DNA of 64,000 nt from Phragmites australis (lineage: Eukaryota; Streptophyta; Magnoliopsida; Poales; Poaceae): assembly GCF_958298935.1 (NCBI RefSeq), contig NC_084923.1:4714501-4778500 (forward strand), read 5' to 3'. The notes under the pieces were generated by a model. That model saw only the letters and a program-made list of their open reading frames with translations, was not told the DNA's origin and did no database searches. The position numbers were made by a program, and so were the translations under genes. Below, piece by piece: positions 35,501-47,780 of this stretch (positions are counted from its first letter, which is position 1; every line of letters starts with the position of its first letter).

Positions 35501-37035
35501 CCGTGCTGCTGCCGCTGCGACCCGGCCGGCCCCGGCGCGGACCACCCTAGCCCGGTGCGGCCTCTCGTCCGCCCATGCTACCACCGAAACACAACTGATC
35601 CGACCTTCCAGTGTTCTGCATGCGTTTCTACTCATCTACTGTCAGTGCTGATATGTTTTTGGCATGAGATTAATGCATCCTTATCCACCTGTCATCACTG
35701 CATCCGAATCGCTTGACCCTGAGGACTGCAAAGTGCAAGGCTATAACATCTCTATGTTTTTTGAATAATATAGCTGATTCACTTATTGTGTACGTGAGTA
35801 ATGGGTGCATGCAGAGCCGGGGCCATAGTACATCGGCCTAAGGAAAAAATGCAAAACCATATGCACTTGTGTACACTGCTTATCTCAGTTCTTCTCCTGC
35901 ATGGCTATGCAGACGTCGACTGCTTAGCAAAAGCCAAAAGCTAACCCCTCGTCATTAATAATTCTCCGGCCTGTTGTGTAAGGTCCACTCCACTGCGTTC
36001 GTCTACGTACGCACGCACAGTGAGTGACGTGCTGGGGATAGAGTGACCCAATCACACAGCCTGACAACCCGCTTACATTTGTTTTTCGCTTAATCGCTTT
36101 GGCCTAAGCTCTTGCTAAGGCTTTGTATAAACTAATATATACTCCGTTCCTACGTTGTTCGCATCGGTTGCAGGCGTTGGTGCAGTGTCCATTCTTCATT
36201 GTCGCGTACTATCGATGTATCGGTCACCATTAATTCTTGATACTTGTACTGATCTATAGTCTATTCAATCATGTCCATATATGGAGATATATGGTACCCA
36301 GTTTTCTGACTTTGAAGTACCGGTGGCTTCGAAAAGGTTTCGCTCTTTCTGTTTACGCTGGGAGAGAATGTAATTGAGTAGGGGCGATCAGAAAAGTGAG
36401 AAAGTATCAATCGATCCAATGGAACCAGATGTTAGGCTACACATCTAGGTATCCGCATCTACTCAAAGCTAGCGGATATGGCATCAATCATTCGGAGAAG
36501 GAATAAGCAGCGCGGGAACTTTATACAAAGCAAGTGCGCATATATTGATTGATTTCGAAAGCTGAAGAGCACCCGATCTATACCAGCCAGATTGGACACG
36601 ACGAGGCCGGTTGGTCTGCTCGGTATTTTCGACATGGAGAGACTGATACCAAATTTGATATTATTTCCAAGAAAAAAAATGCCATTTGATCATGGCCCCA
36701 GAACTTTTCAGCAAAACTATATATTATTACCACTGTCTTGTTCTAGTCAGTAATTACAAAGATACGAACTGTGACAAGAAGACAGTATCACGGTACTATA
36801 GTCCAGTTCCGCTATGGTGTTGTGCAACAAAGGAACGTTACTGTCTTGAACAATGGAGTACTGATAGTAGTAGTAATCAACCTGCATGGAACTTCACCGA
36901 AAGCGCACATGATTTCTTAATTGTTAAGGAAGAATCTATCTGTCCATTGATACCAGCCGGAATATTATGTGTACGTGTTCCACTCGATCTTTGATTCTTT
37001 ACCTCGTGGATGCCGAACCCAAAGTTTGATCGTCG
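35501..37035. other. SUT1 upstream intergenic region
   Basis: Probable promoter DNA. No gene or clear transposon boundary was recognised; open frames are short. Confidence 0.4.
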
Positions 37036-38058
37036 CACTATTACAGGACTGGTTATAAATAACAACTTATCATTATCTATTATTTAAGAATCGACAATAC
37101 AAATGTATCGCTGCCGGTTTTTAATCTTCCGTGATAAAATCATGATGGAATCGTTAAGAAATGGCACTGATACCGACTATCAGTAACGGTTCGTAACTGC
37201 CGGTTCTAACTACGAAAAACCACTGATGATTGCTACAGTAGATCAAACCCAATTTTTTCATTCAATGAGATTTTGGCACATCCTCGTGTCTGCTCGGTTT
37301 GATCAGCAGGCTCACCCTCACCGACGCGCTCCACCTTATCTATTCTTTCTCTCCTCTCTCTACATTGTCTCTTCCCCTCCTCTCTCTATTTCTCTCCCTC
37401 ACCTGACAACTCCTCCAGCTGCTCCCTCGACCACGCCTCCAACCACTCGACCGCTCCCTCCTCTTTGCACTCGCCTCGGCCGTCGCCGTCTTCCTCCTCC
37501 TTGGCCTCTAAGCGGCGTGGACGCAGGGCCAGCCTTCGGCCTACGAGCGGGATTTGATTCGATTTGATTGTGTTCTTGTGTTTGAGATGAGTATATAGAT
37601 GAGATGAGTCGGTTTGATTGTGTTCTTATGTTTGAGATGAGTATATGGATGAGATGAGTTGATTTGTTTTTCTGTTCATATAGATGAGATGAATCGATTT
37701 GAGAATGTGCGCGACGGTGGCGGCGGTAGGAGCACCACGTCGAGCGGCAACAGGAGCGGAGGAGGTTGACGGAGGAGCAGGCGGTGCGGTCAGAGTGAGC
37801 GCGATGGTGATATCGGTAGCCGAACCGGCTAGATTTCGAGTCGGCTCGTTTCCTTTTTTGGCTATCGGTCCACCTATCACTATCGGTTTGTGGCTCAAAT
37901 GGGTAGTGATGGTGAGTTTCTGTGGCGGTTCTAAAATCAGCACTGATAGTCAGATGCACTAATAGTTACTCTATCAGTACCGAATAATCAGTGGTGAATC
38001 AATACCCACCATTGATAATAATTTTGAACCGCCACTAATAGCTAGTTTCGTAGTAGTG
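37036..38058. mobile_element. Non-autonomous CACTA element, about 1 kb
   Basis: The left end CACTATTACAGGACTGGTTA and inverse right end CACTACTACGAAACTAGCTA are matching CACTA-type TIRs. Subterminal motifs such as CACTGATA, TATCAGT and GCCGGTT occur near both ends in both orientations. The flanking triplets (TCG and CTA) differ, so the target duplication has decayed or the ends are slightly off. The same general family plan occurs at 22347-23339. Confidence 0.65.
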
Positions 38059-38446
38059 CTAGAGGGTCCAGCAAAATTACTAGTACCACATCGACTTCAC
38101 ACTGTGACAATATACTGTATAACAGTGCTACTGGTCCACTTGTGTTATGGAACTGTGAAAGGAATGTTTGTTTCCAACTTAAACAATGGAGTACTAGTAG
38201 TACTTCCTCCCATCATAAAAAAATAGTATTTGTCAATGACTAAAACTAAAGGTGGCCAAGTAAATCAGGTTAAATGGGATAACACGAGGCACGGCCATTT
38301 CGATCTGGCTTAGGCACGGCACGGCACGGCACGACGGCTTGGGTCGTGCCTGGGCCGGAGCCATGACATGACAGGTCGGCACAACATGACCTGTTTAATT
38401 GTTTCTATTTTTGTAATATCTTATATAATTTGTTTAGATCTAATAC

Positions 38447-39852
38447 TGTCGGTGAATCAGGAACCAGGGGTCCCCGAATCCCGAGGCCAGGCCAGCTATC
38501 CGCCACGTGGCGCCCTCCCGCGGGGGTCATCTCCGCGAGGTAAAAAAGATTAAGTCCCGGGAGAGGGCGCTCGGGGCCACAATCAGTGGTCCCCGAGTAC
38601 CCAGGTTCCCCGATGATCTGCGAAGACCAAGTAACTAGGAAGAGAGTGCTCGGGGAGGTAAACAGTGGCCCCCGAGCACCCGAGTGCCCCAAGGACCCAA
38701 GGATGGTAGTCCCGGGAGAGAGTGCTCAGGGCTGCGAACAGTGGTTCCCGAGTACTTGGTTCCCCGAGGACCCGAACAGTCAAATCCAGGAGAGAGTGCT
38801 CGGGGAGATGAACAGTGACCCCCGAGCACTCGGTTCCCCGAGGACCAAGAGAGGGCGTTTTCAGGAGAGAGTGCCCGGGGAGGTGAACAGTGACCCCCGA
38901 GCACTCGGTTCCCCAACGGCCCAGGAAGCCCCCCGTCAGTGGCCCCCACAGGGGTCCAGCGATGAGGTGTCAGCCAGTGAAAGGCCCGATGCCGCATTTA
39001 AGGGCGCGCGTGGCATGTCACCTCCAACTGCTCCCGCCACGCTCGGTGTCAGTCCTTGCCATACTCTGGCGGAAGGGCGTGGGGACATTTAATGCACGGG
39101 TCCCATCCCGCGCCATCCGACGCGCCTCGGGATAGCATCGCGAGGCCCAAGGCGTTCCGTCTGCCGCGTTGCTGTGGCAGGTGAACAAGACCGGGCGGGC
39201 ACGCCGGGCCGCTCTGCGGCTGCTCGGTGGGCCCTCTCCACGGCGCCCATTGCCAGTGCCATCATGACGACTGAAGACCGGGCGCGGGGCGCGTTTTCAA
39301 CCCCCGTCACTTCGCGCAGAGGCCATGATGACTGTTTTTTCCATTTATGGCACCTTGAAACTCGTGCCCTCCCATTCGAGGCACGCCACCGCCGGCGGAT
39401 ATTTAAGGAGCCGGCAGGCGCGGACAGAGGGGAGAGAAGCTGAAATCGAGATTGAGTCTGAGTTGGTATAGAGGGGCGCTCGAACTCTCCGACGCTTACT
39501 CAGAGATCGAATAACTCCTTCGTACAAGCATAGAAGCTGAGACCACCGAAGAACAAGGAGCCTGAGGCTTTAGAATAGACAAATATTCTTGTAACCAAAC
39601 ATTTCCGAGAGACATTCTCAGAGCATTTATAGCATCCACACAGGAGTAGGGTGTTACGCGCAGTGCGTCCTGAACCTGTCTAAAAATCCCTCCAGTGCAT
39701 TTACTCTTTTTTGCATTAGATCGCTCCATCCCACCTGCCATCGCATTTACATCCATTTATTTCTCCAGCAAATATATTCAGAATCATCCCCCAACCGAAT
39801 CTCTAAAAAGGGGTCCCTCAGGATTCCTGCGACAGGAGTTAACCCTCCGACA
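38447..39852 (+). mobile_element. Solo LTR, copy 2
   Basis: Begins TGTCGGTGAATCAGG and ends CTCCGACA, with perfect 5-bp target duplication AATAC (38442-38446, 39853-39857). It is closely similar to copy 1 at 13748-15195, with the same internal series of GTGCTCGGGG/CCCCGAGCAC units (38560-38930), a TATA-like GGATATTTAAGG near 39396 and the same 3' region. Confidence 0.92.
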
Positions 39853-39867
39853 AATACCATATACGAT

Positions 39868-39932
39868 ATGTGGTGCAATGATAGTATGTTTGACTCTCAA
39901 GCAGAAGGTCGTGTGTTCGATTCCGAGTGAAA
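39868..39932 (+). repeat. tRNA-like segment inside the hAT element
   Basis: TGGTGCAATGA (39871-39881) resembles an A-box/D-arm, and TGTTCGATTCC near 39914-39924 resembles a B-box. The spacing is tRNA-like, but stems pair poorly. A relic, not a tRNA gene. Confidence 0.4.
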
Positions 39933-40427
39933 GTAAGTTTTTGTAATTTTTTTCAACTTTCCACGAGCTGACAGGCCAAAAAATGTCATCGGACCTACTG
40001 TGCCGCGGGACGGCACGGCATGGCCCGGTCTTAAGTGGTTCAGACCTAGGCTGGAGTCACGCCACGTGAGTCAGCACAACATGACCCGTTTAGCTAATGG
40101 GCCTAAACGGGCCTTGCCTCAATGGGCCCGTGTCATGCCGGGCCGCCTATTTGGCCACCTCTGACTAAAATCATACTCTTTTGTGGGCTGGATGGGTTCT
40201 ACTCCATTTTTTACATGACTTCTTAGGGTTTTAGAGTTTTTCAAAATATATTTTGACCATTAATTTCTCTTTATAATATGTTATTAATTACTAGAAAACT
40301 AATATCTGATATGTGAAATACGAATCTATTGATATATCTTTTGTACACTAAATATACATATAATTTGATTAATTATTTGTTAAATTTTATAAAGCTTGAT
40401 TTTTCTGAATTCTAATACTACTACAAA

Positions 40428-41026
40428 AATAGGCTTATATACCGGCCTATCACTGTCGGTTTCTTACAAGCCGGCAGTGATGAAATTTCACTGCCGGTTC
40501 ATATCATGGACTGACACTAAAAGGTCATTCGAAAAGAACCAGCAGTGAAAATCTACTATCACTGCCGGCTCGTGGTTGGAGCTGGCAGAGATCTACAATT
40601 TTGTAGTTGAATTTTTTTTTATTTGATGTCATTTAGATATCCAAATAATCACGTGAAGTTTCAGATAGAAGATGTCAAAATGATTGCATATGCTAATGGT
40701 ATCACTAGTACTTCTGCGGTGGAATGGTAAGGATGTATCGCACAGGCTGAGAGGTTTTGGGTTCATGGAGTACGCGCGAGAAAAATCGCGTGACTTGTGA
40801 CTAACGATGGCCCGGGTGTGGGGGTTTTCCCGGGTGCAAAAAATATATTTTATTTCAATTTGTCTAGCCCAAAAAATTGATTCGGCTCCTGACTATCACT
40901 GTCGGCTGAAGCTTTCAACCGACAGTGATAATCGGAGACTATCACTACCTATTGCCCACTGTCGATTTCAAAATCGACAGTGAAACTCCTTTATAGGATA
41001 ACAGTGAAGAGATTTTTTTTATAGTA
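40428..41026. mobile_element. Non-autonomous CACTA-like element, about 600 bp
   Basis: Ends TACTACAAAAATAG and (inverse) TACTATAAAAAAAATC. Subterminal repeats TCACTGTCGGTT, GCCGGCAGTGA and CGACAGTGA occur near both ends in both orientations. ATA flanks both sides. It lies inside the Stowaway MITE and carries a weak tRNA-like stretch around 40712-40772. Confidence 0.65.
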
Positions 41027-41499
41027 ATATAATACGGCTTGTATTTTTAAATGGATGGAGTATTTGATCTTTTTGTCATCATGGATGTTAAATTTGATTG
41101 ATCGTCCGAGAGGTATCAGCTAAATTATTACCATTACATTGTCCTTGTCAGCAATCGCAAAGACTTTATATTGTGACAGAGGATAGTGCTACTGATCCAC
41201 TTCTGCCATGGAACTGTGCAAAGGGCAAGGAAGGAATCAAAAGGATAACATAGTACTCTCTCTAATCACAAATAAATGTCACTTTAGATTACATGTAATT
41301 AATATTTTTAAACTTTAGCTACAAATTATTTTTTATATATTGAGTTTGTATATTTAAAAATAATATATGTAGATTTGTTTTAAAAATTAGTTTCATAATA
41401 GTATAACTTTTTTATATACTATATACATATTACTCAAAAAGTGTTAATGCCAAAAAACCGGATCCTAACTCATAACCATTAACCATAACAACAAACACA

Positions 41500-41900
41500 C
41501 GTAATTGCAGAAGCGTGAAGGCTAACCTGTGTTCGGTGCCGCCATCTTGAGTTGAAAGTGAAGAGCGTGATCAAGATGGAGTCGTTCGTGATGTAGAGCA
41601 TCGTAACATAGCCGTTGTGACAGAGATGATCGGTGTAAGGGATGTATAGGTGTTGATTTAGATGTTGCAGTGAAGACCGTCGATGTCGTTCGGTTGATGA
41701 AACGTAGTAGCGGCAACGGTGACCTTCGAGTCGATCCAGCGCCTCTTAAGGATCAGGATTATGAGTGTTAGGATTTAGATATCTCACGGTATAGATTATA
41801 ATAACTCGCTAGACGCCGACCCTCTTAAATATATACCGTTGTTCGGCTCAGGACTGCAACTATGATGTTAGCTGCGTCTCCGATCGTGGTGAGTGTGAGG
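41500..41900 (-). mobile_element. Probable degenerate LTR/leader fragment of a copia-type retroelement
   Basis: Minus strand: TATATATTTAAGAGG (TATA-like), then a GC-mixed leader and CAAGATGGCGGCACCGAA followed by a splice- or gag-start-like context, as seen at the 5' ends of some grass copia elements. No second LTR or pol segment is adjacent, so the assignment is tentative. Confidence 0.3.
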
Positions 41901-43022
41901 ATAGGGCTCCCCTACATCGCGGATCTTATGGATCATTAGGATGGCTGAGATCGATTCAACAAAAAAACAGTAGTCAAGGATATATTCCGAGAATCGTGTA
42001 AATGTCTAGAATGATACTAGCTCCTATATGTGATCAAGGGAGTAGTACATCCATGAAGCCAAAGGAAAAGCAAAATGATGCATGGATGGAAGGACAACTG
42101 GTCTAGTCAACCGCATTATCCATTTGTAGCAGAGAAGAGATTTTGCATACCGAGGCTATCCAGCCGGTTTGCAGTACCGAGGACCCAATAAATTGTGGCT
42201 GGCGTGGACGTGATAAGGAAGAGCATGATGTGGCCAATTGTGCCTTGCCGTAGGTGCTACGCTAGCGAGCTAACTAGCGCCGTAGTGCGTGTGCTCGCTC
42301 GCGCCTTCATCCCCCCACCTTCCCTGGTGGAGGAGCGATGGGAGTGCAGGCATCTGTACCATATCGCTGTATCAGGCGCACTGATGCCGGGCCTTTCCAT
42401 TGGATTGGGCAGTGCAGCGCGGCGATGCCTTCCAGAAGGATTCAGTGCACTCGTACTCGTGGCGCAGTCATTCTCAAAGATGCACAGGTACCATGCGCGC
42501 GTGCACATCCACTTTTTTTAAGAATCTTTTATATTGTACATGTGTGCTATCTTGTACTAGCTAGGAGCATCTCGTTTCACAACGAGGTGTTTTGTACTGC
42601 TGAGGTAGATGGCCTGTGAGGTGATCGTTGTTCGGGAGCACGATTCTGCAGAGCGTTTCTCTGGACGTAAACAGCTTCATGGAGCTAACTTCAGCTCGGG
42701 AAATGCAGTGGAAGCTACTCCATGGGAAACAATCGGCTGTGGTTATGTGCACTCGGGTCTGAGCTCGGCCTGAACTCTATATCGGCGTGGACGCGTAGGC
42801 GACAGACGCAAAATGGCATACTCCGCCGCCCCTCTGCAGATCCCCATGCAAAAGGCCGATATACCCGTTGCGTCGGTCCGCGCGCGGGGTAGGTACGCCG
42901 GCTGGGCTCTCGACGGAACGGGCCGAACATACAGTCGTACTCCCCCCACCATGCACGCCGCCGCCGACCTCCGAACCAGCCACCGAGCCACGGCCCAGCT
43001 CGGGTTCCACGGTGCGCCCCAC
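41901..43022. other. Intergenic, no gene seen
   Basis: Moderately GC-rich from 42180. Several short open frames overlap on both strands without recognisable domains. Confidence 0.35.
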
Positions 43023-43180
43023 CAGGGGCGGAGCTCCTTGGGCCAAGGTGGGCCGTGGCCTCTTCTGCCCTCCGGCTTTTCCGCGTAGGAATAGTGTCCT
43101 CCTGCAATCTTCTTAAGTTTAGCTCCCCTACAATCTTCTTCCTTAGCTTGGTCCCTTAATCTTCTTCAAGCTCCGCCACT
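43023..43180. mobile_element. Small hAT-type MITE, about 160 bp
   Basis: The left end CAGGGGCGGAGCTCCTTGG and inverse right end AGTGGCGGAGCTTGAAG match the (C)AGTGGCGGAGC terminus common in grass hAT MITEs. The flanking 8-mers match only partly, so the target duplication is uncertain. Confidence 0.55.
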
Positions 43181-43212
43181 AGCGTCCATGCCTGCCTACC
43201 TGCTTACCTCTT

Positions 43213-43993
43213 AGAGTATTTTTATATTTTCTAACATAAATAATTAAATAAGTATACTCCAGATAAAAAGATTTTCTTACTCCTCTTAGATAGCGGTAAG
43301 GTGCCACTATGGTAAATCCAGCTCTTATTGCCCTCTGATGATAGTGGTTAGACTTGGATGAACATTATCTATCTTTTTTTTCATTTTTTCTCCTTTCATA
43401 TTCTCTGTTTGATCAGTGGGGTTGCTTTCTCCAAAACTCGGATGAATTTGTGCATGTTTGAATCTATTTAAATTCAAATTGAATTAAAAAGAGAATATCT
43501 CATGAAATGATAAGAATACATATAAATGAAGCATTGCAAAGGAACTCACTTTTTTACCAAGTAAATTAAGGTTGAAAATAATTTTAGATATTATTAAGAC
43601 ATATGAGGGGAATATTAGTGAATTTTTTTCAGATTTTTAGAATTTTTTTAGGACTTTAAAAATTGTTAGAAGTTCTAAAAGTAGTTTTATTTTGGAGTTT
43701 TTTATTTTGAAACTTACATGGGTACTAAGATGAATCTTTTTAAAATAGATTCTCATAAATCATAGGATCTGAAGAAAAAGTTTTATAAATTTTAGAGAAC
43801 AAATTCATCGGACCCCATTGTCCAAATAAAAAAGAGAAAAAAAATAAAAATTGAAAAAAGATATGTACTGTTCATCCAAACCTAACAGGTGAACTTGACA
43901 CGTGGCACCTACCACCCTCTAAGATGAAGATATCTTTTTATCTTAGAGATATCTATTTAATTATCTATGTTAGAAACTATAAAAATAAAAAAA
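43213..43993. mobile_element. Mutator-like MITE with TIRs of about 100 bp
   Basis: 43213-43320 is complementary to about 43900-43993 over roughly 100 bases. Examples are TTTCTAACATAAATAATTAA against the inverse TTTCTAACATAGATAATTAA, and GGTGCCAC in both. Flanking 9-mers TTACCTCTT and TCACCTCTC share seven of nine positions, which suits a Mutator target duplication. The interior is AT-rich with no coding frame. Confidence 0.7.
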
Positions 43994-46905
43994 TCACCTC
44001 TCCAATCCTTACACGGTTCGTAGGTTAATCTTGAAAGAACAACTATTTAGTAACTCTTGCTATAAAACTGGCTCATATTTTATTTATGGATGGCACCATT
44101 ATGATAAAAGTCGTAATACCGTAGGAATCATTACCGTAAGACGGGAGGTTATAAGCCCGCGCGCCCGCCTGACCTCCCCCAGTCCCCCGTCACGCGGCGC
44201 GGGCTGCGCATGGGCTGGCACCCCAGGCGCTCACTGCGACCCCGTGAGGAAGCCCTGGACTGCCCACCCGCGCAGCCTTCCTCACGACACGGCTCACGGG
44301 AGCGACCCAGCCACCAACGCTCGCCCAGTTCGATGGAACGCCAATCGGCAACCGCTTGCAACCTCGCGAGTGGTACGTGCAGCCGCGTAACGCTCTGAGC
44401 CTCCGACCACCGGAGACGCTCGTGTCGTGTCGTCCCCACGTCACCTCTTCCTTTTCCTTTATATAACAGCGCAGGTGAGCCAGCGAGGAGCTGCGAGGCT
44501 CGTCACCGGTTGCTACGTATACGAGCAGTGACCGGTCGGTGGACCTGACAGTTTCATAGGATACTAGGAGCTCCTGCTCCTCGTTCATTTGACTTGCAAG
44601 GATAGGTAGTGACAGCATGAGGAAAGCCGCCGGATGCGCGGAGGGTAGCAGAATCTGCAGGCTTCGTTTGAAATCGATATCATTCATGATAATGTTTTCC
44701 CTCCCTCTGGCGCGTGGTCTCAGAATTTTGAAATTAGTGTACATATCGTATTATATATATAGCTAAATTTTTTCTGATAATTATTAATATTAAACAACGT
44801 CAAGATTCAAGATAAAAATTGTTCGTAATAATAAGAACATCTAAGTTAATGTAAAAGAACTAAAAAATCTAAAATTATAATATAACTTTACAGTTCTTCA
44901 TCTTTTAAATTGTAGCTATTATGACATCATTCTCAACTTGTAAAAAGAATTCTCGCTCAATAAATATAGCCAAGCAATTATTTATGTATTGACTCCTCGG
45001 CTTATTTTTCACATAAGAGAGCATGTGAGCACAAAAGTAGAGTATGATCACTCTACTCTTTAGGTAGTGCTTTAACTAAATACGAAGGAAAATATACTTA
45101 GGTAGATGCAAACACTCTATGCAACTTTGTGAGAATCATATTTCCTCAATTGCTGCCCCAATTAAATGGTATCTTAGAAACATTAATTTATAGCAAATTT
45201 ATTCCATAAGCATATGCTCACATGCTATACACAGGCTAATCACACAATTATATAATTTCAAGCAAACTTATTCAAATTGATGTACACATGCTAATAAAAA
45301 AAACTAAGAAAGCACTCATGCTATACACAGTTACACATATCCATAACATATGCTCTACCTCCCCAACCAAAAAACTAGAGTGCCGGCCATTGTATGTATA
45401 GCATAAACATGCATACATTATTGTACTAGTTTAATAGCTTTTTAGCAGCTAGCATAAACATACCTAAATTACCACATTATATATAGTATAAACATACCTC
45501 GAGCGGCAACAGCGCTAGAGCCATCACTTGTGCCGCCACGCCCACGCCCCGTCGCCCCTGTGACCGTGGTGCAACCGCCACCGATGTGTCAGCCGCGCTA
45601 TGTGGCCCTTGCCTGTGCCTGGATCTCGCCTGCATTGGTCCCCGCTTGGCAGCCTAGATGTTGCTCGCACCAGCCATGCCGCATCCCGTGGCCCCCACCT
45701 GTGCCTCAATCTCTCCCACATTGGCGCCAACATCGTGCCCCACCTCCGCTTGGCTTGGGCCATGCCACCGCCACCGCCCTCACTCTCCATCTGTACTGTG
45801 GCTTCGTGCGTGTGTCAGCGTGTGTCTCAGCTCTTAGGCAGTTGGGTGTGACCGTGTGAGGTTGTAGGGTTTGGGGTGGGGACTGAGCCGCGTCAGATGA
45901 GATCGTGGGCTGTGGGTGCGTCACACGTGTGGCCTTGAACAGTCGAGCCTCATCGTGGCCACGTGGACTTGACTGAATAGCTAATAGATATCTAATAGTT
46001 GAATACCTAATATATAATATGTATACATAGAAAAAATTAGATGTACATCTATACATCCTCGATCCTTCTTGGGCCTGCCCCTGATATCCATCGCTCCTTT
46101 CCTCCTATCTAGGAGGAGCAATTGAAAAGGTTATCGTCTCGATCGTCTGATCTCATCTCTGCAGTTAAGAAGGTCACTAGGTCCTTTCAACGACCTACGT
46201 GATTTTAAATGCACAGTTCACTTGGCTACGGTTTAACCGAGACTGTCACAGCCCACAACCTATATAGATGAACCTTCATCTGCCCTACGATACGTCAACC
46301 TCCTGAAATGAAACCTCTAAACGATAACATGTCACTTTTAGATGTGTCGAGCGTGCTGTAATCTGATTGATAACATGGAGTTGAGTTTCTTAGATTTGAG
46401 TTGCATGCAGGAACTTTTAAGATTCTTCATCGCACATGAATCCATGATAATTGCGAGGCTTTTGTCCTTGGGTCCTATCTACTCATGTTCAGACTGCAAC
46501 CACCACATTTGTAAATTGTACGACCAGAAAAAAAAGAGGGGAAACGAAGCCACATTTGCATCTTTCTCCTGTTGCAACAAAAAGAAGGCAACTCCTGAGA
46601 ATCTTATTGTGCCAAAAAAGGCAGAACCTTATTCAGTAGGTGCCTAAAGAGGTAACGCGGTGGCGCCTTCCTCTACCACAACACAGACAGGTACCGAAGA
46701 GCACAGTAGCGAAACAACATATAGGAAAGATATAACCTTTGCACGAATCACGATGGGTTCGACTAAGTACACAAAAAAGGGATAGTTCTGGACTTCTGGT
46801 TCAGGCGGTGACACGACAACAGTGCCTGCCTCTCGAAGTACTAATTAAGATCACTCTAATTAGGCTATGAACGAACGCTCCAAGGGGTATCATCAAGATC
46901 TCTCC
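43994..46905. other. Intergenic, no gene recognised
   Basis: 44150-44450 and 45520-45860 are GC-rich with overlapping open frames on both strands but no domain. 44750-45480 is AT-rich. A TATATAAC at about 44460 could be a promoter, but no convincing gene follows. 46640-46905 is likely the 3' region of the ILI gene. Confidence 0.35.
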
Positions 46906-47566
46906 CTACATCAGCAGGCTGCGGATGATCGCCGCCTGCGCGCTGCTCATGTCGGACGTAGCCAGCAACTCCGACAGCCTCTCGCTCAGGTCGTCCACCT
47001 CCCGGTGCAAACTCCTGATGTGGTTGCATGTCTCCTGCAACACCCTCGCAGATGGCACCTGCATGGGCAAAGAGCAGGGGGAGACAATTTACCGTCAGCT
47101 CAAACTCATGCCATTTGATGCACCTAAGGTTTGAAGCGTGAGTAGAGAAATGCAATTGTTGGAATGCTTGACGTAGTTGATTAGTTCGTAGCATTTTCGA
47201 CTTTTCCACAGGAATAGTAGAGGCCATTCTACTTTGACCGGCAATTTTGGCCAAGTCGATAGATGTAACAACTAACAGAGCGGACTGTAGGTATCGGATC
47301 ATGTCTTAGGCCTTAATGCAGCAAAATGCCAAACGGTAATGATAAGCTATACAGCTGAACGGTGAATGCTAAATTACAGCTTGAAATTCTGGACAACCAT
47401 TCAGCTCATAAAGTGGTAATGACAATCAACTGTTACATACTCTAGCATTGCTCTGAAGGCGAGCTTCGGGAAGGAGGTCCTGCAACTTAGAGACGAGGTC
47501 ACTGATTTGCTCCTCGGTGATCCTTGACAAGCCAGACTGCCTAGACCGTGACCTCCGGTTCGACAT
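46906..47566 (-). CDS. ILI6: Atypical (non-DNA-binding) HLH protein of the ILI/PRE family
   Basis: Two exons on the minus strand, 47566-47441 and 47058-46906, GT-AG, give 92 residues with a TAG stop, the usual family size. The protein begins [20 protein letters not shown] and has a helix-loop-helix at about 18-70, with [15 protein letters not shown] as helix 1 and [26 protein letters not shown] as helix 2. It ends [13 protein letters not shown]. The basic DNA-contacting residues (H-E-R pattern) are missing, so it should act by forming dimers that release growth-promoting bHLH factors from inhibitors, downstream of brassinosteroid and gibberellin. The intron lies after Arg42, as in relatives. 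The gene name is inferred from rice synteny. An upstream acceptor-like TTGCAG at about 47584-47589 may end a 5' UTR intron. Confidence 0.93.
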
Positions 47567-47744
47567 CTTTGTTAATGTTGTTGCCTGCAATTGACGGCGC
47601 AGTTGCCAGAGATGGGGGAGGGCAGTTTTGCAAGGGAAAGAGAGACAGAGATGGTAGGGGTGATACAAGTTTGAGATACAGACGAAATGGAAGGCAAGGA
47701 CTGAGGAGAAGCTATTAGAGGAGGAGAGGGAAGACAAGTGCATG

Positions 47745-47780
47745 GGAGAAAGAAATGGGCGGCTAGTGGGTTGTTAAATA
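47745..47780 (-). promoter_or_regulatory. Putative ILI gene TATA box
   Basis: On the minus strand TATTTAAC (about 47773-47780) precedes a CT-rich stretch suited to a 5' leader of some 180 bases. Prediction only. Confidence 0.35.

Larger units (their letters stand above)
38246..40162. mobile_element. hAT-like element, split by a solo LTR
   Basis: The left end CTAAAGGTGGCCAA and inverse right end AGAGGTGGCCAAA lie between exact 8-bp copies of GACTAAAA (38238-38245, 40163-40170). The net length without the solo LTR is about 506 bases, rich in GGCACGGCACGG. It carries a tRNA-like segment near 39868-39932 and has no transposase. Confidence 0.82.
38203..41060. mobile_element. Stowaway-like MITE, split by two later insertions
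   Basis: The left end CTTCCTCCCATCATAAAAAA and inverse right end CTCCATCCATTTAAAAATAC are flanked by TA (38201-38202, 41061-41062). Removing the hAT element with one target copy and the CACTA element leaves about 330 bases, a normal Stowaway size. The halves rejoin at GACTAAAA. Confidence 0.65.

Noticed and set aside
44617..44770. Short frame after a TATATAAC box
   Set aside because: About 50 codons, ending in AT-rich DNA, with no similarity recognised; insufficient support.
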